Shown here: piece after piece, positions 1 through 9,524 of the stretch
Layout: each line of letters starts with the position of its first letter
Numbering within the stretch: the stretch's first letter is position 1
NCBI GenBank assembly: GCA_014529385.2
Contig: CM043966.1
Location: 97,648,087 to 97,712,086 of the forward strand
Origin: Adiantum capillus-veneris
Taxonomy: Eukaryota > Streptophyta > Polypodiopsida > Polypodiales > Pteridaceae
Direction of reading: 5' to 3'
Length of the DNA: 64,000 bases
Made by a program: the position numbers and the translations under genes
Notes under the pieces: model-generated
What the model saw: only the letters and a program-made list of their open reading frames with translations
Database searches by the model: none
Told to the model about the DNA's origin: nothing

Positions 1-5
1 CACAC

Positions 6-2729
6 ATGTCTCCAACTGTGTATTACCCACCAGAAGAACCCAAACAACCAGAACCATGGGGCATGATTGGGAATGTTGGAATACCAACAGTTACAAGTGC
101 TTTTGATGAAGAGAGATACAATTTGGACGCAAGAACATTGATGTTCATAGCTCATGGAGGGTTAACAGGACAAAGACCATCCTATCCACAAAGGACGAAT
201 CAAGTGGGACCAAGACCAGCACTAGGACCTTGTTACAAGTGTGGAGGTGACCATCTGATGAATGTTTGTCCACATACAGAAATCATTAGAATTAACGCTT
301 ATTGCACTGAGTGTGGGGTTACTCACTTCATTGAGGATTGTTCAAAGAATCCAAACAAAGTGCAAAAGACGACATTGAATATGCTAGAAACTATTCCTAC
401 CAGCAGTGGGTCTGAAAATGAAACTCTGATACCAACACAAGTTGTTACTAGAGCTCAAGCTAAGAAAACCACTAGAGAACCTGAGAAGGGAAAGTTAGCG
501 ATTGAAGTGGTTAGTCAAGGACCGCGGAGTCAGAGAAACACATGGAAAGCTAGAAAAGCACGCATGAAGTTGAGAAAAGAACGTGAAGACGCTATTCTAG
601 CTGAGGAACTAAAGCGAACTAAAGATAGATTGGAAAAACTTGAGAGTCAAAACGGGAAACGAGAGATGAACCCGGAAAGAACGAAACAAAAGAGTATCAA
701 AGAAACAACGAGCTTAAGCTCAGGGGGATCAGTGCTAGTCGACAAAGTACACGAACCATTGGACGCACTGATGAGAGCTTACGAAGCTAGGTTAAAGAAC
801 AACCAAACACAAGAACAGAGGTGGATGACATACCCAAACGCGGAATTGGAAAAGCAGAGACTTGAAATGTGCCAGAGAATGATCGAGACTACACAAGCCT
901 TATTAGAACCACCAAGAGAAACAATGAATTGTGGAACGGAAAACCCAATTCAGCAAGAGACTATCATTTCACGGGTAGTTGAAAAGACTCCCAGTGCACA
1001 AAAGCCTGAAAATACACACAAGGATGACCGCATAGTATTGAACACAACCGATCAGGAGATAGAGAGTTTTCATCCAGTCATACAGAATTCTTACGGAAGA
1101 GATGAGGATTACAATGAATTTCGGAAACAAGTGAGAGAGGCAAACTTTGCAAACGAGCTAAGTTGCCAAGCTAATCAGACAAATTGGGAAAAGGAAATCA
1201 AGAATCCTCCCATAGTGGAATTTGAGGCAGGATCTCAAGCGGACTTGGATCTGCAATCTTACTGGGGAGATGGGGGCTCTGTTAGAACAATGGAGAGCAA
1301 ACCTCATTCCCTGAATACCTTACCTTCATACTTAGGAGAGTATGAAGCAAAATCCGAGATTAGAGCACTTCCCTCACGAAGAATCTCATCAGAAAAAGTC
1401 ATGGACTCGCAAGGATTGATAGAGATCTTGTCAACACCAGTAACATGCACTATCACTCTAGCTGAGCTTTTGAGGCTAAGACCACATATGTGGACCACTG
1501 TAGGAAAATGCTTGGAGAAATTTGGGATAAAAGACCCAACATCGAGACTGCAAGAGGGTATACAAGAGCTGAGTAAACCACAAAAGAACGCTAAGCCTGT
1601 ACCCTTAAACAAGGTCGGAGAGTATTGCGAAGGTGAAGAGGGGAATACAACCTTACCAGTTGAATCCCAAGGAGTGAACACAATGGCAATACTAGACAGG
1701 GGAGCTGGGGTAGCCATTGCTACAAAAGAAATCTGGAAAAAATGGGGAAAACCAACAATAAGGAAGACTAGGTTGAAACTCCAATCAGTAGATGGACACA
1801 TGGAGAAACCTATGGGGTTATTAGAAAAAGTCGTAGTGACTTCTTGCGGCATTGAATACGAACATACTTTTGCTATTGTCGATTTTGGCAAGGAGAATAA
1901 CTATGATATCATACTGGGAAGACCATTCATGAGACAGTTAAAAATGGTCCAGAATTGGGGCTACGATCACATATACCTGAGAAATATGGAAACCACTACA
2001 CGTGTGAACCTAAAAGACCATAGCTACAAGGATGCGAACCGAACACCGGTAGAGGAGTTTGATTCAGCTACTTTTGCGGGATCCAAATTTCCAGCTTGGT
2101 TAGGTAAGCCCAAGGAGTTATGGATGTGTGGAGCCTCGAAATGTGGAAGTCTGAGGCGAGAAGAATATGTTTTAGAAAGGGCTATCGAAGACGAAACTTA
2201 TATAGGAGAACCCTTTCCAGAGGACACGCTTGAACCATTAGAATGGACACACATTCTAGCGACCCTAGATTTTTGTGCAATTTTGGATGGTCCCACAACA
2301 AAATTTTACGACAAGGACGAGTACGACGTGGTTCCGTACTTCATGCTGAGAACTATACTCGAAAAAGAAACTGATAGAATAGATGACCTGGAAAACCTAG
2401 ACGAGCTTCGCCTAGAAGCAGTAGCTTCTATCTATGCTCAAAAAAGGCGACAAAAGGAATTTTTTGATAAGCATGTGCGGACTAAAGAGTTTAAGGTTGG
2501 GGACTATGTCCTAGTTTACACTCTGAAACAGCATGCTAAGAAGCTTAAAAAGCGAGGGATGGGACCTCTGGTGATTAAAGATCTATCACCAAGTGGAGCC
2601 GTCAAGCTTGCTACATTAGACGGAGAAGAAATGCCCAAGTGGATTAGTGGATGCAGAGTGAAAAAGTATCTTTTGCCGCTAACCCAAGACATGCTTCTCA
2701 AAATAAATCAAGAAAAGCTGCGTGTCTAG
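6..2729 (+). pseudogene. Gag-protease of element A fused in frame to the integrase C-terminus
   Basis: The Gag part carries two zinc knuckles of form CX2CX3HX4C (starting CYKCGG and CTECGV, bases about 234-352) and then a lysine/glutamate-rich segment that is probably coiled coil. The first retropepsin follows at about 1660-1990. Its catalytic triplet at 1695-1703 reads D-R-G, where B has D-S-G, so this protease is probably dead; the distal ILGRPF motif is kept. At 2371-2374 (CTGA) the frame jumps from the protease-RT linker to the RIDDLE... segment upstream of the integrase GPY/F-like region (GMGPLVIKDL). B shows 3,495 bp more at this point. The frame ends at TAG 2727-2729, where B has CAG. 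The true start lies left of the window. Confidence 0.85.
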
Positions 2730-3947
2730 AAAAAGAAAAAGATTGTGGAAGAAGCGCAAGCCAAGGCGAAGGAAAGAATGGAGAAAAGAAGACTACTACG
2801 TCAGAAACAGCGCAATGAAGGAGCAATACGAATAAACGCAGTCAGTATAACAGAAATGGATAATGACAAAGAAGAACCCATCATTGAATGCAAAGTAGGA
2901 ACCAACCAAATCAAAGCCAGAGCACTATTGGATTCAGGAGCTCAAACTAACCTACTTTCACTCAGTTTGTATAGACAATTGACAAATGCCACTAAATTAC
3001 AAACTGCCAAGCAAGAGTTAAAGAGTTACTCTGAGAATTCAATCAAAACTGTCGGATGCACAGTTTTACATATACAGATTAACCAGTATGTGTATCCTCA
3101 TATGTTTTACGTGGTTGAAGACCAAGCTACACAACATCCATTATTGCTAGGACAACCATGGCAAAAGCAATACAATGCAATGATTGACTGGAGTTCTGAA
3201 TCAGTGCTTATCAAATACGAAGGTGAAAGTCAATCAGTTAAGTTCACCAAAGGAGCAAAGCCAACTCCAAAGGAAGAATCCAAACAACAACCAGAGAAAA
3301 AGAAGAAGCAATGGCAACCAAAAGTTTCTATACAACTGGATTACTCTTCGACGAGGAATTCTCAACAGTGGATAAGGAAGACAAGCAATAATATAACAGC
3401 TCAACCTTGGGAAAAAACGGAGTCAACGTTGGTATGGAGACCAAAAAAGGTTGTGCCAGAGAACACAAAGGTGGAAAACAGAGTCTTCAATACCAGACAA
3501 CAGAGTGATTCCAGACAATCAAGGACAGTGAAACAGATCTAGATTCCAAAGAAGTTCATGACGGCACAAAGCCATAGCAAGCAAATTTGGATCCCAAAGA
3601 TTTGTAAACAGGAAATCCCTTCAGTACAATCAACGGAAACTCCTAGGTATTTCAAGTCGAGGAAATCAACACAAAGAACAAAGCAGGTTTGGGTCGCAAA
3701 GAGTTTGTGGCAAGCACAAGCGAAGCGGAAACAGATTTGGATTGTGAAAAAGAACAACGAGGTAAAGAAGAATCCATCTACTGATTCTACTACCGAAGTG
3801 CCAAAACCAACCCAAAACCCGACCACCAATTCTTCAATCAAACAAAGAGCAGCTTTATTGGAAAGACTGTTGTATCATCGCTCTACAATTGCATTGAGAA
3901 CTTATGACCAAAACAACTACAATGCTTCGCCCACAGACACTTCATAG
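2730..3947 (+). pseudogene. Second retropepsin domain and QIWIPK repeat tail of element A polyprotein
   Basis: This continues the same frame after the TAG at 2727. A short basic/glutamate-rich helix leads into an aspartic protease-like domain at about 2840-3230. D-S-G is at 2931-2939 in the context ALLDSGAQTNLLS, and the distal hydrophobic motif is HPLLLGQPW. The tail (about 3400-3780) repeats a short motif: QWIRK, LVWRPK, KQI-stop-IPK, KQIWIPK, KQVWVAK, KQIWIVK. A TAG at 3541-3543 replaces the TGG (Trp) present in B. The final stop is at 3945-3947, as in B. Downstream of integrase is an unusual place for a retropepsin. Function is unknown; it could serve late polyprotein cleavage or be a binding fold. 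Confidence 0.8.
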
Positions 3948-3968
3948 TCGTCCGGGAGGACTCAGACT

Positions 3969-3981
3969 AGGAGGGGGGGAG
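3969..3981 (+). other. Internal polypurine tract of element A
   Basis: About 20 bases after the pol stop lies a purine run containing GAGGGGGGGAG. The same 11-mer forms the terminal polypurine tract just before the 3' LTR (8581-8593). A second, internal site for plus-strand DNA priming is the natural interpretation, but this is inference from sequence identity. Confidence 0.6.
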
Positions 3982-3995
3982 GTATACATGTATAC
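3982..3995. repeat. 14-bp perfect palindrome next to the internal polypurine tract
   Basis: GTATACATGTATAC directly follows the purine run. The same palindrome abuts the tract in B (14138-14151). At the equivalent place C2 has a different inverted repeat, GCATT-CTC-AATGC. Confidence 0.7.
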
Positions 3996-5594
3996 AGGAG
4001 CTACAAAGCAGCTACAAGCGACAAAAACAAAGAAAAACAAAAATTATATTACAAGGGCAGTGTCTTACATGATTTTGCAATTTTTATGTTTGATTGCGGA
4101 TATTGATAATATTTATGCCCTTATATACCTTGTTTTGCAACAAGAAGAGATCAAATGATGAATTTGGGTCTCTAGACGTGTAAATATCATTAAATAAGAG
4201 TGTTTTTGGAGCTAAAAAGTGGAAAAAAGTGGTAATCCAAGTTTAGAAATCACAAATAAGTGTATATTCATATACACAGGGTTACCAGCTATTTATTGTG
4301 TATGTTTGGAATTTTTTGGCTTCAATTTGCTATTTTTCTTTATTTTTTATGATTTTCTTAATAAAAGTAAAAGAAAAATATAAAAAAAGCATGTGAAACG
4401 AGATCAGAAAAAAGAAAAGAATAGATGGTGATGATCCTAATGACAAGGGCAACCCATGGTAAAAATTGAGTACAATTCGGGAAAAGTTGCAGGAAGCCCG
4501 AAATGACAGAATTTTGGCAAAGTGGACAGATTTCTCAGAAACAGGTCAAACGGAGTCTAAATTGAGAAATTTCAAATCCTAAAGTGCATTTCACGACGAG
4601 ATAGGAGCACATGTCAAATTTGGTAACAAGTGATCCGGGAAGTCCGAAGTTAAGTATTTTTCACTTCACTTTCAAGCTCGTTTCCACTATTACCTTCTTG
4701 GAGAGAGCAAAGAGCACACAGGAGCATCCGACCTTCTACCGCCTTCTACGACTGCTACGAGAGCTCAGAGGACACCAGACATGAGAGGTAGACTCGTTGC
4801 CATAAGCTTTTGATGCTTATCGTTAACTTTTGTCGCGAAAACTCACCAAAACCAAGAAACAAGAGCAGACGGGGAATGGGAAAGAACGCTAGGTAGGGGC
4901 ACAACCGCCTAACCAAACCTTGCAAGAACTTAGAGGTGGGTTACCCTAGCATAGAAGATGGGTTTCTAACACTCAAAGCTCGAGAAAGAACGACTTGAAA
5001 AACCCTAGGTCAACAGAGCCTGCAAGAGACAAACAGGAAAAAGTTGTCGAAACGACACGAAACTTCTCAGGAAGCTTAACAACATCGAGGGCAATGCAAC
5101 CATGGAGTATCTCCAGGTTTGGACCACCAAAAGTGGGTCAAAACAATCGATTCGACGACAGACACACAAAGCGTCATTTTGGCATAACGGCTGAAATTGA
5201 CGACCGAATGAAATGAAACTTCACAGGAAGCTTCAAGTAACTATTGATGACTTTGTTTGCAAGCAAAACCCAAAAGAAAGCTGATTCACTTACCGATGGT
5301 GAAAAAGACGCTTTCGGGCAACCAAATGGAGAAAGATGGAGAACGGGGAGCCAAAGTCAAGTTCAACCAAATAGATGGCTTCACAACATATCCAATGAGC
5401 TGGAAATGCAACTCTCGAGAAGAAAAGTTGAAGAAATTCAACTCCAAGGCAAAAAGACGACTTCGGAGACTGAAATGCCTATAAGGGGGCTTTTTAGCTA
5501 AACTAATGACTTTTTAAGTTGAAAACTAGTTAGCAGGGCTTAGGGCACTAGCACAAAGCATTCTTTGTACAAAAAGACCAACATTTCGAGAAAA

Positions 5595-6623
5595 GACATC
5601 ATACGCGTATGATGTCTCACAGCATGAATTTCACATCCATTTCAACATTTGAGTGCATAGCCTCATTCCACATGTTAATCACATCCTATGAACCAAGTAT
5701 CATGAGAATTAGAGTTAGAAAACCCAAGGAAAACCAAAAAGATGCAAAGTAGGCCATAAAATTGATTTTTGGTCCTAATTTTGTCAAAATAACTCCAAAC
5801 TCAATGAAACTTTGTAGGATTGTTGATTAACACATCTATAAGCTATCTGGAACCAAAAAGCACCATTTTGACACAAAAGACATCATACGCGTATGATGTC
5901 TATTTGCACGTACAGAGCCAAAACTGCTCATTTGTCATCATACATCCATTATATATATCTAATACATGCTACATATGAAATTTGGAACCATTTGGTCAAG
6001 AGGATCACCCCATTAGCCCAATTGAGGAAAATCCTTCACCTAAAGCCTATTTTTGGCCCAAATCCAACATACTCAAGTCCAAACCAAGATTTGAGTAGAT
6101 ATAGTCCTTCACTAGTACATGGGGAGTCCACAGAACCAATCCCATGAAAAATTGATGAAAAAGACATCATACGCGTATGATGTCTCCAGAGCCATTTTTA
6201 GCCCAAAATCTATCCAAAATTCATAAATCCACTGAATAAGCCTATCTAAAGCCATATCCAAGCTTATAGAGAAATTTGGTCCAAAAATACACTAAAAGAC
6301 ATCATACGCGTATGATGTCTCACTATGTGCGTATGATGTCTCACTATGTGATTTTGGCACCTCAGGGCTTCAACCACCAAACAGAAGTGATCTACATGCC
6401 ATTTGAAAGTGAACCACCAAGTTTTATCCAATTTGAATCATAAAATCCAAATCCCTTTCAAAATTTTGCCAAGAGCCGGAACTGGACTAAATTGGCCAAA
6501 ACTTGACCAAATGGTATCCAAACTCAAATCCAAGCATATGATAATCATGTATACACTATCAGCTACAAGCACAACCAATATGAAGTCATTTTGACACAAA
6601 AGACATCATACGCGTATGATGTC
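5595..6623. repeat. Array of five 22-bp perfect palindromes (element A)
   Basis: The half-site GACATCATACG is followed directly by its reverse complement. Copies start at 5595, 5879, 6163, 6298 and 6602, so the spacings are 284, 284, 135 and 304 bp. The sequence between copies is largely unrelated, while the palindromes are perfect. In B the matching array has spacings 284, 284, 135 and 283; the extra 21 bp in A comes from a local duplication at 6308-6349. Confidence 0.9.
6308..6349. repeat. 21-bp tandem duplication adding a half palindrome
   Basis: The unit starting GCGTATGATGTCTC is present twice head to tail. It duplicates the right half of the palindrome at 6298-6319 plus flanking bases. 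B lacks the second unit, so it arose in the A lineage. Confidence 0.85.
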
Positions 6624-6790
6624 TCAAGCATGATTTTGAGCCCAGTTTGCATATTTTTTCACCTACCCTGCATCCTTAGGCCCTGAATAGCTCATGTTTC
6701 AATTTTCAAGTCATTTGAATAGTTAAAAGCTTCATTTCGGCTTTCAGTACTAAAAAGACGCTAACTTCTGAAATTGGAGTTACAGGATCC

Positions 6791-8251
6791 ATGGATTCCG
6801 CCAAGTCATCAGCAACAAAGAGAAAAAGACCGACAATCAAAGATGCTCTTGCAGAAGCAGAACCCTTTGACATTCCACCAGAAACCCTCAAGCCAACCAA
6901 AACTTGGGTGGAGGAAGCAGTATTGGAGAAAGAGGTAATAAAGATCTACCAGGGGACTTTCAGAGATCCTCAAGGGCAAGCGGTGGATATACCAATGATC
7001 CCACAAGAATTGGTGGATTATAGCAGGTCAGAGAACATCAGCAGGTACCTGGAAAGGGCAGACTTGCACAAATTCTTCACCTCGAGACCATCAGGTGTAG
7101 ATACAAGAAGAGTGTATGAGTTGGCAACCTCCATTCAGAAGGATGGGAAAGCCACATTGACAGCAATAGATGGAGAGAGAGTAGAGGTACAGATCACTCC
7201 ACAGCTCATTACAGATGCATTAAAGCTGCACAAAAAAGATGAGCTCATTGAGCTAAGGGAAAGAGTCGAGCTCCAAGAAAGAACAATCACTAGACTCAGG
7301 ACTACCCCTAGAGCTAGCAGAGCAGGAACCGAACAAGAGGGAGCTCTTGTACCAGCTCTGGAAGACCAGGTCCGAAGCTTACAAAGAGAGCTAAGATTAG
7401 AGCAAGTGCAAAGGTTGCACATTGCGGAGGGATCATTGGCAGCAGAGGAGAGGCTCACTTTAGAAAATCAAACACTAAGAACAGAGAATGAGACCCTCCG
7501 CAAACAGCTCCAAGATCTACAAGAGCAACAAAGAAGAGAGACAGAGACACCACAAGAAGAATCAGGTGGAGCAGCCATAGAGCTACCAGAAACTGGAGAG
7601 GCAACCACAATTGAAGATCCAGCCCCAGTTCAAGAGGTGGCCTCAACTTCAGGAATCTCTAAAGAAGAAGAACAAAGTCTCCATGACCAAATAGAAAAGT
7701 CAACAGAGGCGAGTGCCAAGGCGGAAATGGAATGGGAGAGGAGACTCCTAATCTCCATTAGACTTCAGGGACTAGACACAAAAGTGCTCCATGAAGAGTG
7801 GATGCAACCCAGCCTGCCTTTCCCTTTGATGAAGTTTGAAGTGATAAAAATGAAAAAGAGAATAGAGGAGGAGCAGTATGTCGCTCTTTACGAAGGCGAC
7901 ATCACAAAAGAGGAACAATCAAAGAAGATTGTAGATTCGCAGCCTAGATGGAGGAAAGGTTGGCTGAAAAAATACCCAGCCTACCTCATCTACTTGGTGG
8001 AGGCACCAAAGGAGATTCGGGAGAATGCAACCTTCTGCCCGGTGCCAAGAGTCAGAAGCTGGAAAGAGCATGGCAGGATTGCAGAAAAGAAGCCAAATTG
8101 GCTTAATTACCCCAGGATGCCAGGACCGAAGGCAGGAGAGAGAATAGGTAAAGCCTACATGGTGAAAACCCTAACGGGCACCATCAAGCTCTTTACTGGC
8201 TCTCCTGACCTTTCGTGTCAGATGCTCAAGAAATTTGCAGGACTCTCTTAG
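6791..8251 (+). CDS. Accessory ORF3 of element A, 486 aa, unknown function
   Basis: The ORF sits between pol and the 3' LTR, where env-like ORFs sit in Athila/Tat elements, but no signal peptide or membrane segment is visible. The N-terminus has a basic KRKRP cluster suggesting nuclear import. The first 150 or so residues match B closely (KPTKTWVEEAVLEKE, FFTSRPSGVDTRRVYEL). After the shared ITPQLITDALKLH the sequence differs: A goes straight into a coiled coil (LRERVELQERTITRL, LENQTLRTENETLRKQLQ), whereas B has a middle domain. A has probably lost that domain by internal deletion. The C-terminal part is rich in Trp and Lys (QPRWRKGWLKKYPAY). ATG 6791 is kept in B, which supports this start. 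The family was not recognised. Confidence 0.75.
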   Translation: MDSAKSSATKRKRPTIKDALAEAEPFDIPPETLKPTKTWVEEAVLEKEVIKIYQGTFRDPQGQAVDIPMIPQELVDYSRSENISRYLERADLHKFFTSRPSGVDTRRVYELATSIQKDGKATLTAIDGERVEVQITPQLITDALKLHKKDELIELRERVELQERTITRLRTTPRASRAGTEQEGALVPALEDQVRSLQRELRLEQVQRLHIAEGSLAAEERLTLENQTLRTENETLRKQLQDLQEQQRRETETPQEESGGAAIELPETGEATTIEDPAPVQEVASTSGISKEEEQSLHDQIEKSTEASAKAEMEWERRLLISIRLQGLDTKVLHEEWMQPSLPFPLMKFEVIKMKKRIEEEQYVALYEGDITKEEQSKKIVDSQPRWRKGWLKKYPAYLIYLVEAPKEIRENATFCPVPRVRSWKEHGRIAEKKPNWLNYPRMPGPKAGERIGKAYMVKTLTGTIKLFTGSPDLSCQMLKKFAGLS

Positions 8252-8544
8252 CTTGCATTGAAGTGTTCGCGCCAGATAAAGCCACGACCTCGAGTCTACT
8301 ATCGACGGCCGACACAGTGACTGATATGATGTATGATCTTTCATTGCAGCCTTCTCCAAAAGTGTTACACCTCCTATACCAGAGTATTATGTTTTTGCCT
8401 AGCTTCCACATGCAAACGTTCGAAGAATCTTTCTACACCGGCTTTTTCACCCACGAAAGCAAAATATTCGGCCCAACCTTGACCATCGGCAACCTACGAT
8501 ACGAATCACATTTGCAGATGCTCAAGACGACAGGACTTTATTGA
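8215..8544 (+). CDS. Short ORF overlapping the end of ORF3, or its frameshifted C-terminus
   Basis: 110 codons in another frame overlap the ORF3 end by 37 bp and stop about 40 bp before the polypurine tract. The protein looks folded and not repetitive (TLLACIEVFAPDKATTSSLL, SFYTGFFTHESKIFGP). Either ORF3 once continued into this frame and was shifted by an indel, or this is a separate small ORF. The matching part of B is off-window, so the two cannot be told apart here. Confidence 0.45.
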   Translation: MSDAQEICRTLLACIEVFAPDKATTSSLLSTADTVTDMMYDLSLQPSPKVLHLLYQSIMFLPSFHMQTFEESFYTGFFTHESKIFGPTLTIGNLRYESHLQMLKTTGLY

Positions 8545-8580
8545 CCAATCATAAAAGTCATGTCAGGGACGACATGAAAG

Positions 8581-8593
8581 CGGAGGGGGGGAG
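8581..8593 (+). other. Terminal polypurine tract of element A
   Basis: CGGAGGGGGGGAG lies directly against the TGTTGAG start of the 3' LTR, the expected place for the plus-strand primer. Confidence 0.85.
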
Positions 8594-9524
8594 TGTTGAG
8601 CCAGCAGAGGATCACACCCACATTTTTGCTCACACTCATCATTTTTGTAACCATTGATTGTAATAAATGTCTTTCCAACATTGATTTTGAATTGAGCCAT
8701 TCATTAAGTAACGGGACTCAATTGAGTTTCCAGCTTGTAATCCCGAAGTAATTTCACTTGCTGATGTAATTAGTTAGAGATGTTCTCACCTCCAAGGCTG
8801 AGGTATATAAGCCAAAGTTTTGTAACCTAAAGGGGATTCAGATTATTAATCAAATTGAGTTTTTGAGCGCCGTGACTGTGTCTGAGAGAGAGAGAGAGTC
8901 TTATCTACTTGCTACGCGAGCTACGGAGCCGCCATTGGAGAAGTGACACCGCCATTGTGTTAGCAACGGCGAGAGCTACGCACAGATACCAAGAGTGCGC
9001 GCTATCGGCTTCTATGTGTGGTAAGTTCCTACGAGCTTCGGTGTGAGTTTTCTTCCAACTCGTGTGTCGGAACTGAGCGTGCAGCATATCCATAGAACCA
9101 CAACGAGTAGAGCTACACATTGGTACCATCGGGGTCAAGTTTCGATCACCTGTATTTTTCGGCCTGTCTTCATACGCGTTTGCCGCACGGAGTGGTTATA
9201 GGTTGATTTTGCAGTTCAAGTCTTTAGGGTGTTGTTCTTACCTAGTGTATAGACTTCCCCTTGAGTTTGAGATCGATTCAATGATTCTAGATCCTGTTTC
9301 GTATAGCATTCGTTCGTAGTACGGATTTCAGTCACTTGCGTATTCTAGAACTTAGATTTGATTTCCTTAGTAGTGATTGTCATTAGAAGGTCGAGTAGGT
9401 GATTTGACACCCACCTAGTTGTTTCCATGCGCCTGCGGGTCAAGCTCCGTCCTCGTCTGACAAATTCTGTTGTTGGTTGAGTTCTCGCTATTTAGCTTCC
9501 GCTAGCGGCGTAACCGCCTTAACA
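8594..9524 (+). repeat. 3' LTR of element A (931 bp)
   Basis: It begins TGTTGAGCC and ends CCTTAACA (TG...CA). It matches the 5' LTR of B (25206-26209) in reverse complement almost throughout. A short GA run (8884-8898) sits where B has about 85 bp of the same dinucleotide. The five bases after it, TAGAG (9525-9529), are the predicted target duplication from insertion into B; the other copy would be off-window. Confidence 0.93.

Larger units (their letters stand above)
3996..6790 (+). other. Non-coding region between pol and accessory ORF, element A
   Basis: About 2.8 kb without a credible ORF. It is AT-rich, collinear with B (11378-14137) and, for the first 0.8 kb, with the right end of C2 (63240-64000). 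It holds the palindrome array at 5595-6623. Short ORFs here are not conserved in frame and were left out. Confidence 0.75.
1..9524 (+). mobile_element. Element A: Ty3/gypsy LTR retrotransposon, internally deleted, 5' part off-window
   Basis: The element enters from the left edge inside gag and ends at a 3' LTR (8594-9524). In order it has the gag C-terminus, a first retropepsin, a remnant of the integrase C-terminus, a second retropepsin, a palindrome-bearing non-coding region, an accessory ORF, a polypurine tract and the LTR. It is collinear with element B on the opposite strand and very similar to it. Relative to B it lacks RT, RNase H and most of integrase through one in-frame deletion, so it should be non-autonomous. 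The family fits the non-chromodomain plant gypsy group (Athila/Tat side) by gene order and by the tRNA-Asp-type primer site seen in B. Confidence 0.9.

Noticed and set aside
1304-1891. 195-codon antisense ORF, also seen at 19749-20336 opposite element B gag-pro
   Set aside because: It is the shadow of a conserved coding frame in both copies, and its composition gives no independent support.
5595-6623. Repeated palindromes as a CRISPR array
   Set aside because: Spacings of 125-304 bp, a eukaryotic retrotransposon context and no cas genes exclude this.
6791-8251. Env-like glycoprotein
   Set aside because: No signal peptide, membrane segment or cysteine pattern is visible; only the position fits.
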